Below are positions 18,731 to 27,157 of a stretch of 64,000 nucleotides of DNA, piece by piece; the first letter of the stretch is position 1, and each line of letters starts with the position of its first letter. The translations under genes were made by a program, and so were the position numbers. The notes beneath the pieces were generated by a model that saw only the letters and a program-made list of their open reading frames with translations, was not told the origin of the DNA and ran no database searches. Origin of the DNA: Endozoicomonas montiporae CL-33 (GTDB lineage Bacteria > Pseudomonadota > Gammaproteobacteria > Pseudomonadales > Endozoicomonadaceae); contig NZ_CP013251.1 in NCBI RefSeq assembly GCF_001583435.1, positions 3,299,215 through 3,363,214 on the forward strand, in the 5' to 3' direction.

Positions 18731-19359
18731 TTGCCCCCGTTGCGGTCTTTCAGCTTGCGCTCCCCTTGAAGCACTTCGACCAGTTTGGTGGCTTCCTGTT
18801 CCATGGCCACTACCAGCTCGTCAACCCGGCGGACAAAGTATCGATGAAAAATCACGGAAGGGATGGCAACACTCAAACCTGCTGCAGTGGTAATCAGTGC
18901 CTTGGAGATGCCTCCCGCCAAAACACCCGCATTACCGGTGCCCTCCAGCATAATCACGGTAAAGACATCAATCATGCCAATAACAGTACCCAGCAAGCCC
19001 AGCAAGGGCGCAACTGCTGCAATGGTACCCAGAGTGTTCAGGTAACGCTCCAACTCATGAATCACACGTCCGGCCTGTTCATCAATACTCTCTTTCATAA
19101 TGTCCCGGCCATAACGGGCATTAGATATACCGGCCGCCAGAATTTCACCAAGAGGAGAGCTTTCACGCAGCGATGCGACTTTTTTGCTGTCCAGATCGTT
19201 ACTTTTAATCCACTTCCAGACCTGGGACAGGGTGTTGCGGGGCGCAATACGGGAAGGTCTGAGCGTCCACAAGCGCTCAAACACGATAGCCATGGCAATA
19301 ATGGAGCAAAGTATAATGGGCAGCATCAACCAACCGCCGGATTTCACCAGTTCGAACAC
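18727..19359 (-). CDS. exbB: ExbB/TolQ/MotA-family proton channel protein
   Basis: This is the channel-forming partner of ExbD, with three predicted membrane helices. One is at the N-terminus (LMLPIILCSIIAMAIVFERL) and two lie in the conserved C-terminal block (IAAVAPLLGLLGTVIGMIDVF and the helix after GGISKALITTAAGL). The 210-residue length fits ExbB. The comEC-exbB-exbD-lpxK order is conserved in Pseudomonas. Some bacteria have msbA, the lipid A flippase gene, beside lpxK; it is absent from this position. Confidence 0.92.
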   Translation of the reverse strand: MFELVKSGGWLMLPIILCSIIAMAIVFERLWTLRPSRIAPRNTLSQVWKWIKSNDLDSKKVASLRESSPLGEILAAGISNARYGRDIMKESIDEQAGRVIHELERYLNTLGTIAAVAPLLGLLGTVIGMIDVFTVIMLEGTGNAGVLAGGISKALITTAAGLSVAIPSVIFHRYFVRRVDELVVAMEQEATKLVEVLQGERKLKDRNGGK

Positions 19360-19460
19360 TGTTCATTCCCTTCATCTGTGATCTTCAGACTTTAACACAG
19401 CTCTGGGCTCATGGTTAACCGCTGGAAACCTATGTTTACAGCCTGTGACAATAAAACCCG

Positions 19461-21869
19461 TTACAGTATTGGTCGCTGCCAGTAATGAGTCTGCTGTTGC
19501 CTCCAGCGCTGGACCCCCACTGCCTGACCCAGTGTAAATTCCAGAGTCCCGTCAACCGCAGTGTTGAAGACTTCACTGCCCTGCTCCTCAAGGCGATCCA
19601 GCACTTCTGCAGACGGGTGCCCAAACCGGTTCCGATAGCCTGCCGAAATCAAGGTAACTTCCGGCTGGACAGCATTAAGAAAAGACGGTGAGCCTGAATG
19701 TCTGCTGCCGTGATGAGGCAACAAAAGATAATCCGATTTCAGTATTGCCTGACGGCTCAGCAACTCTTTTTCAACCCGCCAGCCAATATCACCGGTTAAC
19801 AACAAAGACTGCCCGTTGGCAGTGACTTTCAGTACACACGAACGGTCATTGGTCATCGACCACGATCCACTGCCGGCAATAAATTCAAAACGAACCTGAT
19901 CCCATTCCCAGGTTGCCCCCGTTTCACAGGGCTTGATGTAACCGGAATAATCCGGCACACCGGAGCCTGCCCACAGTCCCCTGACAACCAGCGACTTTTC
20001 CAGATCATTAAGACCTCCGGCATGATCACGATCTCCGTGGGAAATCACCACCCGATCAAGGGCATTAACGTTTTTCTTTCTGAGATAAGGTACAACCACG
20101 CGATCAGCCATGGAAAAGCGCGGCCAGATGGCATCGCCCGTATCGTATAACAGGCTGTGAGAGTGCGTGCGAACAAACACCGAGACTCCCTGCCCGACAT
20201 CAAGTACCGAGACTTCCGCCAGACCGGGTGTCGGTGTTTTTTGCTTTGGAAGCAGCCAGGGCAACAGCAGCACAGGAACCAGACGGACAATTCCCAAAGC
20301 AGCGGGTGCCAATAAAATGAAAACAGCTAGCGAAGCAAACATTACGCCCAGCACTCCAGCACCCTGATGTTCGAGACTCAGGTGACCAAACAGGGGCTGA
20401 TCAAGCCATTCAAGACCCAACAAAAAACACGACATCAGCTTTTCAAGCAGTACCAACAGCGCGTAAAACAGTGCTTCAGAAAAAAGACTGACCAACAACG
20501 TAAACAGCGCCAACGGCACCATTAAACCAGCTACCAGTGGAATAGCCACCAGATTGATCAAAGGCGATAGCAGGCTGACGCTCTGGCCATTGAATTGCAA
20601 CATGGGAAACAGCAGCAGGAAAACCAGCCACTGAGGGTGTCCCCAACGCTGCCAGTGACGGTTCATTCCCACTCGCCCAACAAACCCATACAGCAGAACA
20701 CCAACCGCCGCAAAGGAATACCAGAAGCCAGCACTGGTGATCGCCAGCGGGTCAAGGGTTAACACCACCGCCAATGCCAGCAGGTACAAAGTTGAAGGTT
20801 TCGCCTTAATCCCCAGAAGCGGGCCTGACAGGGCAATCCCGGTCATTACCAGCGCCCGCTGCACAGGGACTGTGAAGCCCGCAAGAGTGGCATAAGACAA
20901 GGCCATGAGCAGTGCAATTATTGAAGCTATCACTGGTAGCGGCACAACCGTCAGCGGCAGTAAGCCCAGTCGTCCAAACAGCAGAGACAGCCAGAAGCCC
21001 AGCCCCGCCATCAGTCCAATGTGCAATCCGGAAATCACCATCAAATGCGTCGTACCGGACTGATTCAACCATTGCCACTGCGCCTGCGAGATTCCCGATT
21101 TATCGCCGGTCATCAGGGCTATCAGCAAACCAGACGAATCACTCTGCAGCGCTGACCTGACCATGATGCCGATGCTCTGACGAAGCTGGTCCCGTCTCTC
21201 AGAGAGTGTCGGAAAGCCCTGCCCCAGCCACAGACCCGACACCACATAACCGGTCGCCTGTATACCTTCTCTGGCTGCCCATGCCTGCATATCAAACGCT
21301 CCGGGACTGCTGCTACCCAGAGGCGGTTTTAATTTAACCGTGAGCTGCCATTGATCCCCGGGCTGCATCTCAGGACCTCCATACCAGCTGAGGCGAAGTT
21401 TTTTCAGTGGCAAACCCTGTTCCGGACTGACTGAAACATCAAACCGTTGAAGTGTCTCAAGATTGGCAGGCAGACCCTGAACCCGAACCTTTAATGTCAA
21501 CTCACGTCCAAACAGATCTTCATCTACCCACAAATTCTGAACCTGAATGGCATGCAGATAACCGACACACAGCCCCAAAAGGTAAAAAGCAGAGGGCACT
21601 CTAAGACGAGGACAACCGAACCAGAACGGTATCAATGGCAACAATAAGAAGCCGATAACCTTCAGACAAAGGTAACCGGACTGCCCCAGACTCTGTGTTA
21701 CCAGCAAAAGAGCGGTTATATACGTAAAAACACAACTGCCAAGATGGATAGAGTGTTTGTTATTTTCAGGGCATAATAGACGGGTTTTATGAATCACTAT
21801 TTTTGTGTACAGCAGTATGCAAAAAACGTAAATGTAAAACCATTGACCGGTATTTAGACCTGCGACCAA
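19461..21869 (-). CDS. comEC: ComEC/Rec2 family DNA internalisation protein
   Basis: ComEC forms the inner-membrane channel for single-stranded DNA uptake. About 800 residues contain a soluble OB-like N-terminal part, the Competence domain with many helices (marker HLMVISGLHIGLMAG) and a C-terminal metallo-beta-lactamase-like domain (VISHGDRDHAGGL, LLPHHGSRHSGS). The start is uncertain: the frame opens with a TTG at 21869 and has no ATG for several hundred residues, so a GTG or TTG start is required. The first 60 residues look less conserved. Uptake also needs type IV pilus genes that are not in this window. Confidence 0.93.
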   Translation of the reverse strand: MVAGLNTGQWFYIYVFCILLYTKIVIHKTRLLCPENNKHSIHLGSCVFTYITALLLVTQSLGQSGYLCLKVIGFLLLPLIPFWFGCPRLRVPSAFYLLGLCVGYLHAIQVQNLWVDEDLFGRELTLKVRVQGLPANLETLQRFDVSVSPEQGLPLKKLRLSWYGGPEMQPGDQWQLTVKLKPPLGSSSPGAFDMQAWAAREGIQATGYVVSGLWLGQGFPTLSERRDQLRQSIGIMVRSALQSDSSGLLIALMTGDKSGISQAQWQWLNQSGTTHLMVISGLHIGLMAGLGFWLSLLFGRLGLLPLTVVPLPVIASIIALLMALSYATLAGFTVPVQRALVMTGIALSGPLLGIKAKPSTLYLLALAVVLTLDPLAITSAGFWYSFAAVGVLLYGFVGRVGMNRHWQRWGHPQWLVFLLLFPMLQFNGQSVSLLSPLINLVAIPLVAGLMVPLALFTLLVSLFSEALFYALLVLLEKLMSCFLLGLEWLDQPLFGHLSLEHQGAGVLGVMFASLAVFILLAPAALGIVRLVPVLLLPWLLPKQKTPTPGLAEVSVLDVGQGVSVFVRTHSHSLLYDTGDAIWPRFSMADRVVVPYLRKKNVNALDRVVISHGDRDHAGGLNDLEKSLVVRGLWAGSGVPDYSGYIKPCETGATWEWDQVRFEFIAGSGSWSMTNDRSCVLKVTANGQSLLLTGDIGWRVEKELLSRQAILKSDYLLLPHHGSRHSGSPSFLNAVQPEVTLISAGYRNRFGHPSAEVLDRLEEQGSEVFNTAVDGTLEFTLGQAVGVQRWRQQQTHYWQRPIL

Positions 21870-22152
21870 TCACTGTTTCACAGAATGGATACAGGATAGT
21901 CGTTAACCGGTCAGTCGATCAGTCTATTCACTGAAACCTACAGTATCGCTCGTCCCAAGGCACCTGAACAGGCTTTAATATTGGATGATGTACTTTAGCG
22001 GGGAACATCTACACTGTGTTGGAATATGTGGATTACACAACCCTTATCAATGCAGAAGACTGCCTGATCATAAACCCAAACGCCCACTTTGATGAGAAAG
22101 AGCATCTTTTTCAACCAACCCTGGGCAGGCTGCAAGAGAGACCGTTAGGGAC

Positions 22153-22689
22153 ATGGCGAAAAAACTGATACAGCGCTATCTTCCAGACCCGAAAACCATT
22201 ACAGAAAACCGTTATCTGGCTTTTCTGGGCAGAGCCCTGCATAACCCGAACCTGTGGCACCTCAACCGTCGTTCGGCAGCCAGTGCCTTTTTCGTGGGCA
22301 TTTTTGCAGCTTTCATCCCGATTCCGTTTCAGATGGTTGTTGCAGCCATACTTGCCGTTATCTTTCACTGCAACCTGCCACTGTCGGTAGCGCTGGTCTG
22401 GATTACCAATCCCCTGACCATGCCCGCTATTTTCTATTTTACCTATAACGTTGGTTGTTATATCCTCCACGTCCCTGTCAGCGAGACCTCCTTTGAGCTG
22501 ACCATTCACGGGGTTGGAGTTGAGCTGGTACGGGTCTGGAAACCCTTGTTTCTGGGCTCCATTGTAACCGGGTTAGTGGGTGGCGCACTGTGCTACTTCC
22601 TGATCCGCCTGTACTGGCGCTGGAATGTCATCCAAAACTGGCAACAGCGTAGGAAACGCAGACGACAACCATCCCGTTCATCCGATTAA
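22153..22689 (+). CDS. DUF2062 inner-membrane protein
   Basis: This 178-residue membrane protein opens MAKKLIQRYLPDPKTI and contains the DUF2062 core: SAASAFFVGIFAAFIPIPFQM, VWITNPLTMPAIFYFTYNVG and a third helix near the C-terminus. The tail is strongly basic (QQRRKRRRQ). The function of the family is not established. It is divergent from comEC with a 283-bp gap (21870-22152) in which I see no clear promoter. In Pseudomonas the homologue lies between comEC and the lol genes; here an insertion of about 4.5 kb separates it from lolD. Confidence 0.88.
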   Translation: MAKKLIQRYLPDPKTITENRYLAFLGRALHNPNLWHLNRRSAASAFFVGIFAAFIPIPFQMVVAAILAVIFHCNLPLSVALVWITNPLTMPAIFYFTYNVGCYILHVPVSETSFELTIHGVGVELVRVWKPLFLGSIVTGLVGGALCYFLIRLYWRWNVIQNWQQRRKRRRQPSRSSD

Positions 22690-22708
22690 CAGCAATTCGA
22701 TTACAGTC

Positions 22709-22999
22709 ATGCAAAGAAGCTTCCAAAAGCGCAAGCCCAAACTGGAAGGCCGCGGCGTCCTTGAAAAAATCATTACCGATGGCCCACACAGTGACTGGCT
22801 GGGCATGCCAGACTATTTCATTCACACCCTGACCGTTGGCGGGGAAGAATACAAATATCTGGCCGCTGAAAAAACACTGGATGTCGGTGAAGGCGACACC
22901 ATCGTGTTCCGCTACAAGGAACAGGGTAAGGAAAAACGAATCGACAAACGTTCTCTGGGTATTTACATCGACCCGGCTCAATATATGCTCGACAACTGA
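22709..22999 (+). CDS. Hypothetical protein, 96 residues
   Basis: I do not recognise this protein. It is soluble and highly charged, opening MQRSFQKRKPKLEGRGVLEK. Its middle and end (YLAAEKTLDVGEGDTIVFRY, then RSLGIYIDPAQYM) read like a small beta-rich domain. The start is my choice: the frame is open from 22625, but that would overlap the DUF2062 gene, whereas the ATG at 22709 begins 20 bp after its stop. No clear ribosome binding site precedes it. It may be cotranscribed with the DUF2062 gene. The codon pattern and absence of a competing frame support it as real. Confidence 0.6.
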   Translation: MQRSFQKRKPKLEGRGVLEKIITDGPHSDWLGMPDYFIHTLTVGGEEYKYLAAEKTLDVGEGDTIVFRYKEQGKEKRIDKRSLGIYIDPAQYMLDN

Positions 23000-23010
23000 A
23001 GGCCTTGTAA

Positions 23011-23114
23011 GGTGTAGTGAGTTCAGGCACTACACCACATATGAATGCAGGGCAAGCACTGTTCGCTAATCTGCATTCTTATAAACAAGGTAGGCCGCTT
23101 CGCGGCGACTTTTT
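23011..23114 (+). terminator. Cluster of three hairpins ending the hypothetical gene's transcript
   Basis: Three inverted repeats lie in a row: GGTGTAGTG/CACTACACC (23011-23036), GAATGCAG/CTGCATTC (23043-23078) and a tight GCCGC-TTC-GCGGC stem at 23094-23106 followed by a short T run ending at 23114. The last is the best terminator candidate. The dense hairpins could also mark the boundary of the inserted segment. Confidence 0.5.
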
Positions 23115-23207
23115 GAGCGGTGCAACCTTTTGGCTTTGACAAAAAACACACTCATTTTCCTGAACTATCCTTTCTCACTCTAACAACTGGAATGAAAGGA
23201 TAGAGCC

Positions 23208-23255
23208 ATAAAACGCTTACTCTTTGCTGTACTACTGCGACTCTCTTTCGTCTGT
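23208..23255 (+). other. In-frame signal-peptide-like coding segment without an ATG
   Basis: Directly upstream of the conventional start of the next gene, and in the same frame, lie 16 codons reading IKRLLFAVLLRLSFVC and continuing LAETQ. This is a textbook signal peptide: basic start, hydrophobic core and small-residue cleavage site. AAGGA lies upstream at suitable spacing. The codon where ATG would be expected is ATA (23208-23210). Either AUA is used as a start, or the start was mutated recently, or one base is a sequencing error. Confidence 0.6.
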
Positions 23256-25955
23256 TTGGCTGAGACGCAGACAAAGAGTTTTATTGTAGAGGTTGAACAT
23301 AACAACCAAAGCTTTTCTATAAAGCCTGACCTGGATGCATGGCCTGCAATGCCAGCCATTGATATGGAGCCATTGCGGAAAAACTCGGCAGACACTACTG
23401 ACACAAGCAGCTATGCAGGATCAGACTCACCACCTGATGACAAGCCATACAGACCTCCCGGTTCCTGGCAAACCGTGACCACTGTGGTTGAGTCCATTTG
23501 GCAGCCTCTGTACGCCAATCGTGAAGTCATCGGTTACACATTAATTCTGACTCTCCAAAAACAGGGAAGCCCCCCTGAGTCCCAGCCTTATTTATGGCTA
23601 CCTGTGGTAGCGACTGTCGTCGTCGGTTGGCTGACCAGAAAACACTGGAATCCAGAACTCCCTCTGTTCAGTCAAATGGATGAACAGGAGTCTAGTGAGC
23701 AGCATGAACTTCAAATCATCACGTTGATGAACTCGAATCAAGGAAGTTCTTTCTGGCTATCTTTCCGGGAACGACAACAGGACCAATCATCTGGCTCATG
23801 CTATTCCTCTGGATATTCACCTTCTTCAGGCTACCTGTCTGGTAATTCTGGTGGCGGTGGCGGTTTTCCCCCTGGTTCCGCACATACCTTCGGCCAGCAT
23901 TGTCCCGAGCATCCATGTAACAATGGACCTTGCACCTATGCCTCCAATCGCGGCGCAGACCAGCATCCTGCTAATGGTCGGTGTCAGGATTACCGTATGG
24001 AACTGGATACATATATGAGGGAAGAGCTGTGTTTATCATTTCAATCTGCTCCAGCTCCAGGTTCCAGCGCTTCTAATGGCTTTGGTAATTTTCCCGTTGC
24101 CTCTGCCCTACAGCCTTTAGAAGCAACTGAACAACATTTATGCAGTTTCTGTACTGACGGCTCCTGTTTTCTCTGCAAAAATCCTTGTCCTGCTCCTGAA
24201 GGAGTTACACATTGCCGAGAAGCTAGTTTTGTCAGGGCAATGGCCGCTCCCCAGACACAAACCTTAATCCACTTCTCTCATCCTCAACAACCGGGCTGCT
24301 TTCAAAACAGTACTAACGTTTTAACTCATATATCCCCTTCTTTCATAGCAAAGCAATATACGGGTTTTACACCATCTTCGTTTAGCTCATCTACCGCTAG
24401 CATTCAAACAGTTGTTACTGCAGAAACTGGTAGCACAACTAGCGAGCTGGAACCCCGTCCTGCTAAAAAGAAAAAGCTTCAGCACACTGGCTCTGAATCT
24501 GAATTTACGGGAGATAACTCTCAACAGCTGTTAAACCAGCATCTTAAGGAATTCCGTGCTTTGCGAACTCCCACAGATAACCTTTGTTGGCTGCATGCTA
24601 TCAATTTATCCGCAAATGTAAACGTCTCTGGTCTGATTGAAAGGCTCATTGCCATGATTAAAAACTACTTAGAAGGTAATGCGCAGGAATTGACAACCGA
24701 ATATCTAAAAAATTTTCTCTCAAACTGGAAAGCTGTACAGGGTGTAGAAAATGTCCGATTGGTTTTGAAACAACTCACCAATCGAGAATGGCCAGACTTC
24801 ACTATTTTATTGCCGCTTCTGAGCCACTTACTCGAAAAAACTTTTGTCGTTGTCAATCTGCATGCCAGTGGATTGACTCAGGATCAGGTTTTTACCTACG
24901 CCAATCCTGATGATTTTCAAGTCACCATAGTCTCAGAAGCATCGTCTATAAGTACCACAGGGGAACCTGTATATCTGGGACTTCTATCCAATGATAATCA
25001 CTTTGTCGGTATTCGGCCTGGCACCCAAGATGAAAACAATCCATACCGCTGTCCTGTTTGCTTTAACAACTTTACAGAAAACAGTGATATCAAGAGTACA
25101 AGTTGCTTTCACTACATCTGTAACCATTGTTTTGAGAAACTTAACAAACCAGAGTGGACGTGTCCTATATGCAGGGAGGAACAGAAGTTTATTCAAGCCC
25201 TGTCTACTCACAAAGGAAGAGATCACACCGGGCAACAAACCTGTGACGTGACAGTGGTCGGGGAGGATGGCCAGCAGCGGCCATGCGGGACGGTCTGCAA
25301 GAATGCGAAAGCCCTGTCTACTCACAAAAGCCGATATCACACCGGGCCACAAACCTGTGACGTGACAGTGGTCGGGGAGAATGGCCAGCAGCGGCCATGC
25401 GGGACGGTCTGCAAGAATGCGAAAGCCCTGTCTACTCACAAAAGAAGAGACCACACCGGGCCACAAACCTGTGACGTGACAGTGGTCGGGGAGGATGGCC
25501 AGCAGCGGCCATGCGGGACGGTCTGCAAGAATGCTCAAGCCCTGTCTACTCACAAAAGCCAATATCACACCGGGCCACAAACCTGTGACGTGACAGTGGT
25601 CGGGGAGGATGGCCAGCAGCGGCCATGCGGGAAGGTCTGCAAGAATGCTCAAGCCCTATTTACTCACAAAAGCCAATATCACACCGGGCCACAAACCTGT
25701 GACGTGACAGTGGTCGGGGAGGATGGCCAGCAGCGGCCATGCGGGAAGGTCTGCAAGGATGCTCCAGCCCTGTTGTATCACAAAAGAAGAGACCACACCG
25801 GGCCACAAACCTGTGACGTGACAGTGGTCGGGGAGGATGGCCAGCAGCGGCCATGCGGGACGGTCTGCAAGAATGCTCAAGTCCTGTTGAATCACAAAAG
25901 AAAACATCAAAAACGCAAGCATGGCGATCTCAGTTCATCGGAAGGTAAAGAGTGA
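23256..25955 (+). CDS. Eukaryote-like OTU protease / RING finger / zinc-finger-repeat protein
   Basis: An 899-residue multidomain protein (915 if the upstream signal-peptide segment is included). In order: a hydrophobic helix near 110-130 (YLWLPVVATVVVGWL); Ser/Gly-rich and Cys-rich linkers; a basic cluster with four lysines at 404-407; an OTU-like cysteine protease domain with Cys444 (DNLCWLHAI), a middle EWPDFTILLPLLSHLLEKT and His582 (NDNHFVGI); a canonical C3HC4 RING (Cys599, 602, 617, His619, Cys622, 625, 636, 639); then six 38-residue Cys/His repeats plus part of a seventh. OTU domains remove ubiquitin and RINGs recruit E2 enzymes, so a role on host ubiquitin is inferred. The stop overlaps the transposase start. 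TTGACA at 23136 lacks a well-spaced -10 box. Confidence 0.8.
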   Translation: MAETQTKSFIVEVEHNNQSFSIKPDLDAWPAMPAIDMEPLRKNSADTTDTSSYAGSDSPPDDKPYRPPGSWQTVTTVVESIWQPLYANREVIGYTLILTLQKQGSPPESQPYLWLPVVATVVVGWLTRKHWNPELPLFSQMDEQESSEQHELQIITLMNSNQGSSFWLSFRERQQDQSSGSCYSSGYSPSSGYLSGNSGGGGGFPPGSAHTFGQHCPEHPCNNGPCTYASNRGADQHPANGRCQDYRMELDTYMREELCLSFQSAPAPGSSASNGFGNFPVASALQPLEATEQHLCSFCTDGSCFLCKNPCPAPEGVTHCREASFVRAMAAPQTQTLIHFSHPQQPGCFQNSTNVLTHISPSFIAKQYTGFTPSSFSSSTASIQTVVTAETGSTTSELEPRPAKKKKLQHTGSESEFTGDNSQQLLNQHLKEFRALRTPTDNLCWLHAINLSANVNVSGLIERLIAMIKNYLEGNAQELTTEYLKNFLSNWKAVQGVENVRLVLKQLTNREWPDFTILLPLLSHLLEKTFVVVNLHASGLTQDQVFTYANPDDFQVTIVSEASSISTTGEPVYLGLLSNDNHFVGIRPGTQDENNPYRCPVCFNNFTENSDIKSTSCFHYICNHCFEKLNKPEWTCPICREEQKFIQALSTHKGRDHTGQQTCDVTVVGEDGQQRPCGTVCKNAKALSTHKSRYHTGPQTCDVTVVGENGQQRPCGTVCKNAKALSTHKRRDHTGPQTCDVTVVGEDGQQRPCGTVCKNAQALSTHKSQYHTGPQTCDVTVVGEDGQQRPCGKVCKNAQALFTHKSQYHTGPQTCDVTVVGEDGQQRPCGKVCKDAPALLYHKRRDHTGPQTCDVTVVGEDGQQRPCGTVCKNAQVLLNHKRKHQKRKHGDLSSSEGKE
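25197..25904 (+). repeat. 114-bp in-frame tandem repeat, six full copies plus a partial
   Basis: The period is exactly 114 bp (38 codons) from 25197 to 25880, then a degenerate seventh unit. Copies are nearly identical even at silent positions, which indicates recent duplication or gene conversion. Each unit has the pattern C-x13-C-x3-C-x8-H-x4-H followed by an HTGPQT linker that recalls the TGEKP linker of eukaryotic C2H2 fingers. The x8 spacing is shorter than the classical x12. Confidence 0.93.
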
Positions 25956-27157
25956 TTCGCCTCCCAACCCGACTTAAAACACTTTTCCAGAAAGGCGGCG
26001 CATGGTGGCACTTTTACCAGAAGCACAAACACCGCATACGTCCTGCCATTGTGGATAACGTCATCAAAATGCCCAGCTGCGGATTGACGGTGCGGGGCTA
26101 TGCCGTGTTCCAGTGCAGCAACCCAAAATGCTCGCACCAGAAAAAAGTCTGCTTCAGTTGCAAGAGCCGGTTCTGTCCCACCTGCGGCAAGAAACTCACT
26201 GACCAGTGGATAGAACAGCAGAAAGCGATATTTCCGGATACCGAGTGGCAACACATCACCTTCACCATGCCCTCGGAACTCTGGGAGTTGTTCCGGTACA
26301 ACCGGCAATTGCTGGGCGCACTCAGCGGATTGGCAGCCAAGGTTGTTCTGAAGCTGACCCGAAAAAAGGGAATATTGCCCGGCATCTTCACCGCCCTGCA
26401 CACCTTCGGCCGTGACCTGAAGTGGAACGTGCATGTGCACCTGTCTGTCACCCGTGGCGGGCTGGCCAATGACAACAAAGACTGGAAGCCTCTCTTCTTC
26501 AGCAAGCAGGCACTCATGCCCATGTGGCGCTATGAAATCACCCAACTTTTACGGGAGAGCTACAGCCGAGGGGAACTGAAGCTTCCGAAAACCCTGCAAG
26601 CCATCTGTCCCAACAAAACCGGATTCAATCGTTGGCTCAATGGCCACTACCAGAAACCCTGGATCGTTCACTTTGCCAAACCCAGCAAGAATCACCACCG
26701 CAACATCAAATACCTGGGTCGCTACCTGAAACGCCCAGCCCTGTCCATGAGCCGCCTGAAACACTACGATGGCAAGGAGGTGATCTTCGGTTATCTGAAC
26801 CATACCACCAAAGCGTATCTGCGTTTTACCAGCAAAGTGGAGGACTTCATCAAACGCCTGGTACAGCACATTCCGGACAAAGGCTTCCGCATGATCCGGT
26901 ACTACGGTTTCCTGGCCACCCGAGTGCGCTCAAAGCTGTTACCGAAAGTTTATGATCTGCTGGAGCAGCCTGAGAGAAAAGCCATTCCGATCCGGTTCCC
27001 GGCGCTGATGAAAAACAGTTTTGGGGTAGACCCACTGGAATGTATCCTGTGCCAATCCAGGATGATTTTGACAGGCATCGTGCCGGGTAAAACACTGGCG
27101 GAGCTGCGGCAGTGCCATGAACGGCTGGCACTGGGCAGACCGGTTGCTCTGGAGTAA
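25952..27157 (+). CDS. tnpA: IS91-family transposase (HUH, two-tyrosine)
   Basis: This 401-residue rolling-circle transposase has an N-terminal zinc-binding region with cysteines at 55, 60, 67, 70, 75 and 78 (CFSCKSRFCPTC). The HUH motif is His161-Val-His163 in WNVHVHL. The paired catalytic tyrosines are Tyr254 and Tyr258 in YLGRYLKRP. Its length matches IS91/IS801-type enzymes and no frameshift or internal stop is seen, so it may be active. The GTG start at 25952 overlaps the preceding gene's TGA (GTGA), and its ribosome binding site (GGAAGG) lies inside that gene's last codons. Confidence 0.93.
   Translation: MIRLPTRLKTLFQKGGAWWHFYQKHKHRIRPAIVDNVIKMPSCGLTVRGYAVFQCSNPKCSHQKKVCFSCKSRFCPTCGKKLTDQWIEQQKAIFPDTEWQHITFTMPSELWELFRYNRQLLGALSGLAAKVVLKLTRKKGILPGIFTALHTFGRDLKWNVHVHLSVTRGGLANDNKDWKPLFFSKQALMPMWRYEITQLLRESYSRGELKLPKTLQAICPNKTGFNRWLNGHYQKPWIVHFAKPSKNHHRNIKYLGRYLKRPALSMSRLKHYDGKEVIFGYLNHTTKAYLRFTSKVEDFIKRLVQHIPDKGFRMIRYYGFLATRVRSKLLPKVYDLLEQPERKAIPIRFPALMKNSFGVDPLECILCQSRMILTGIVPGKTLAELRQCHERLALGRPVALE
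25952..27157 (+). mobile_element. IS91-like insertion sequence, ends not resolved
   Basis: The intact transposase defines an IS91-type element. Such elements lack terminal inverted repeats and make no target duplication, so the ends (oriIS 3' of the transposase, terIS 5') cannot be fixed by eye. The true element is at least this span. Because the transposase signals overlap the preceding gene, it may extend left to about 23.1 kb. The 184 bp from 27158 to the lolD stop may hold the origin end. Confidence 0.6.

Noticed and set aside
23136..23171. Promoter for the OTU/RING gene
   Set aside because: TTGACA is perfect but the nearest -10-like words (AACTAT, TATCCT) give spacers of 21 or 24 bases, so I did not list it as a promoter.
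25197..25904. Possible CRISPR array
   Set aside because: The regular 114-bp units are in-frame protein-coding repeats without unique spacers, and no cas genes are nearby.
24984..25922. Long open frames on the minus strand made of repeated segments
   Set aside because: They are the antisense of the 114-bp coding repeats; the plus strand encodes the RING and Cys/His repeats with clear motifs, so the minus frames are by-products of repeat periodicity.
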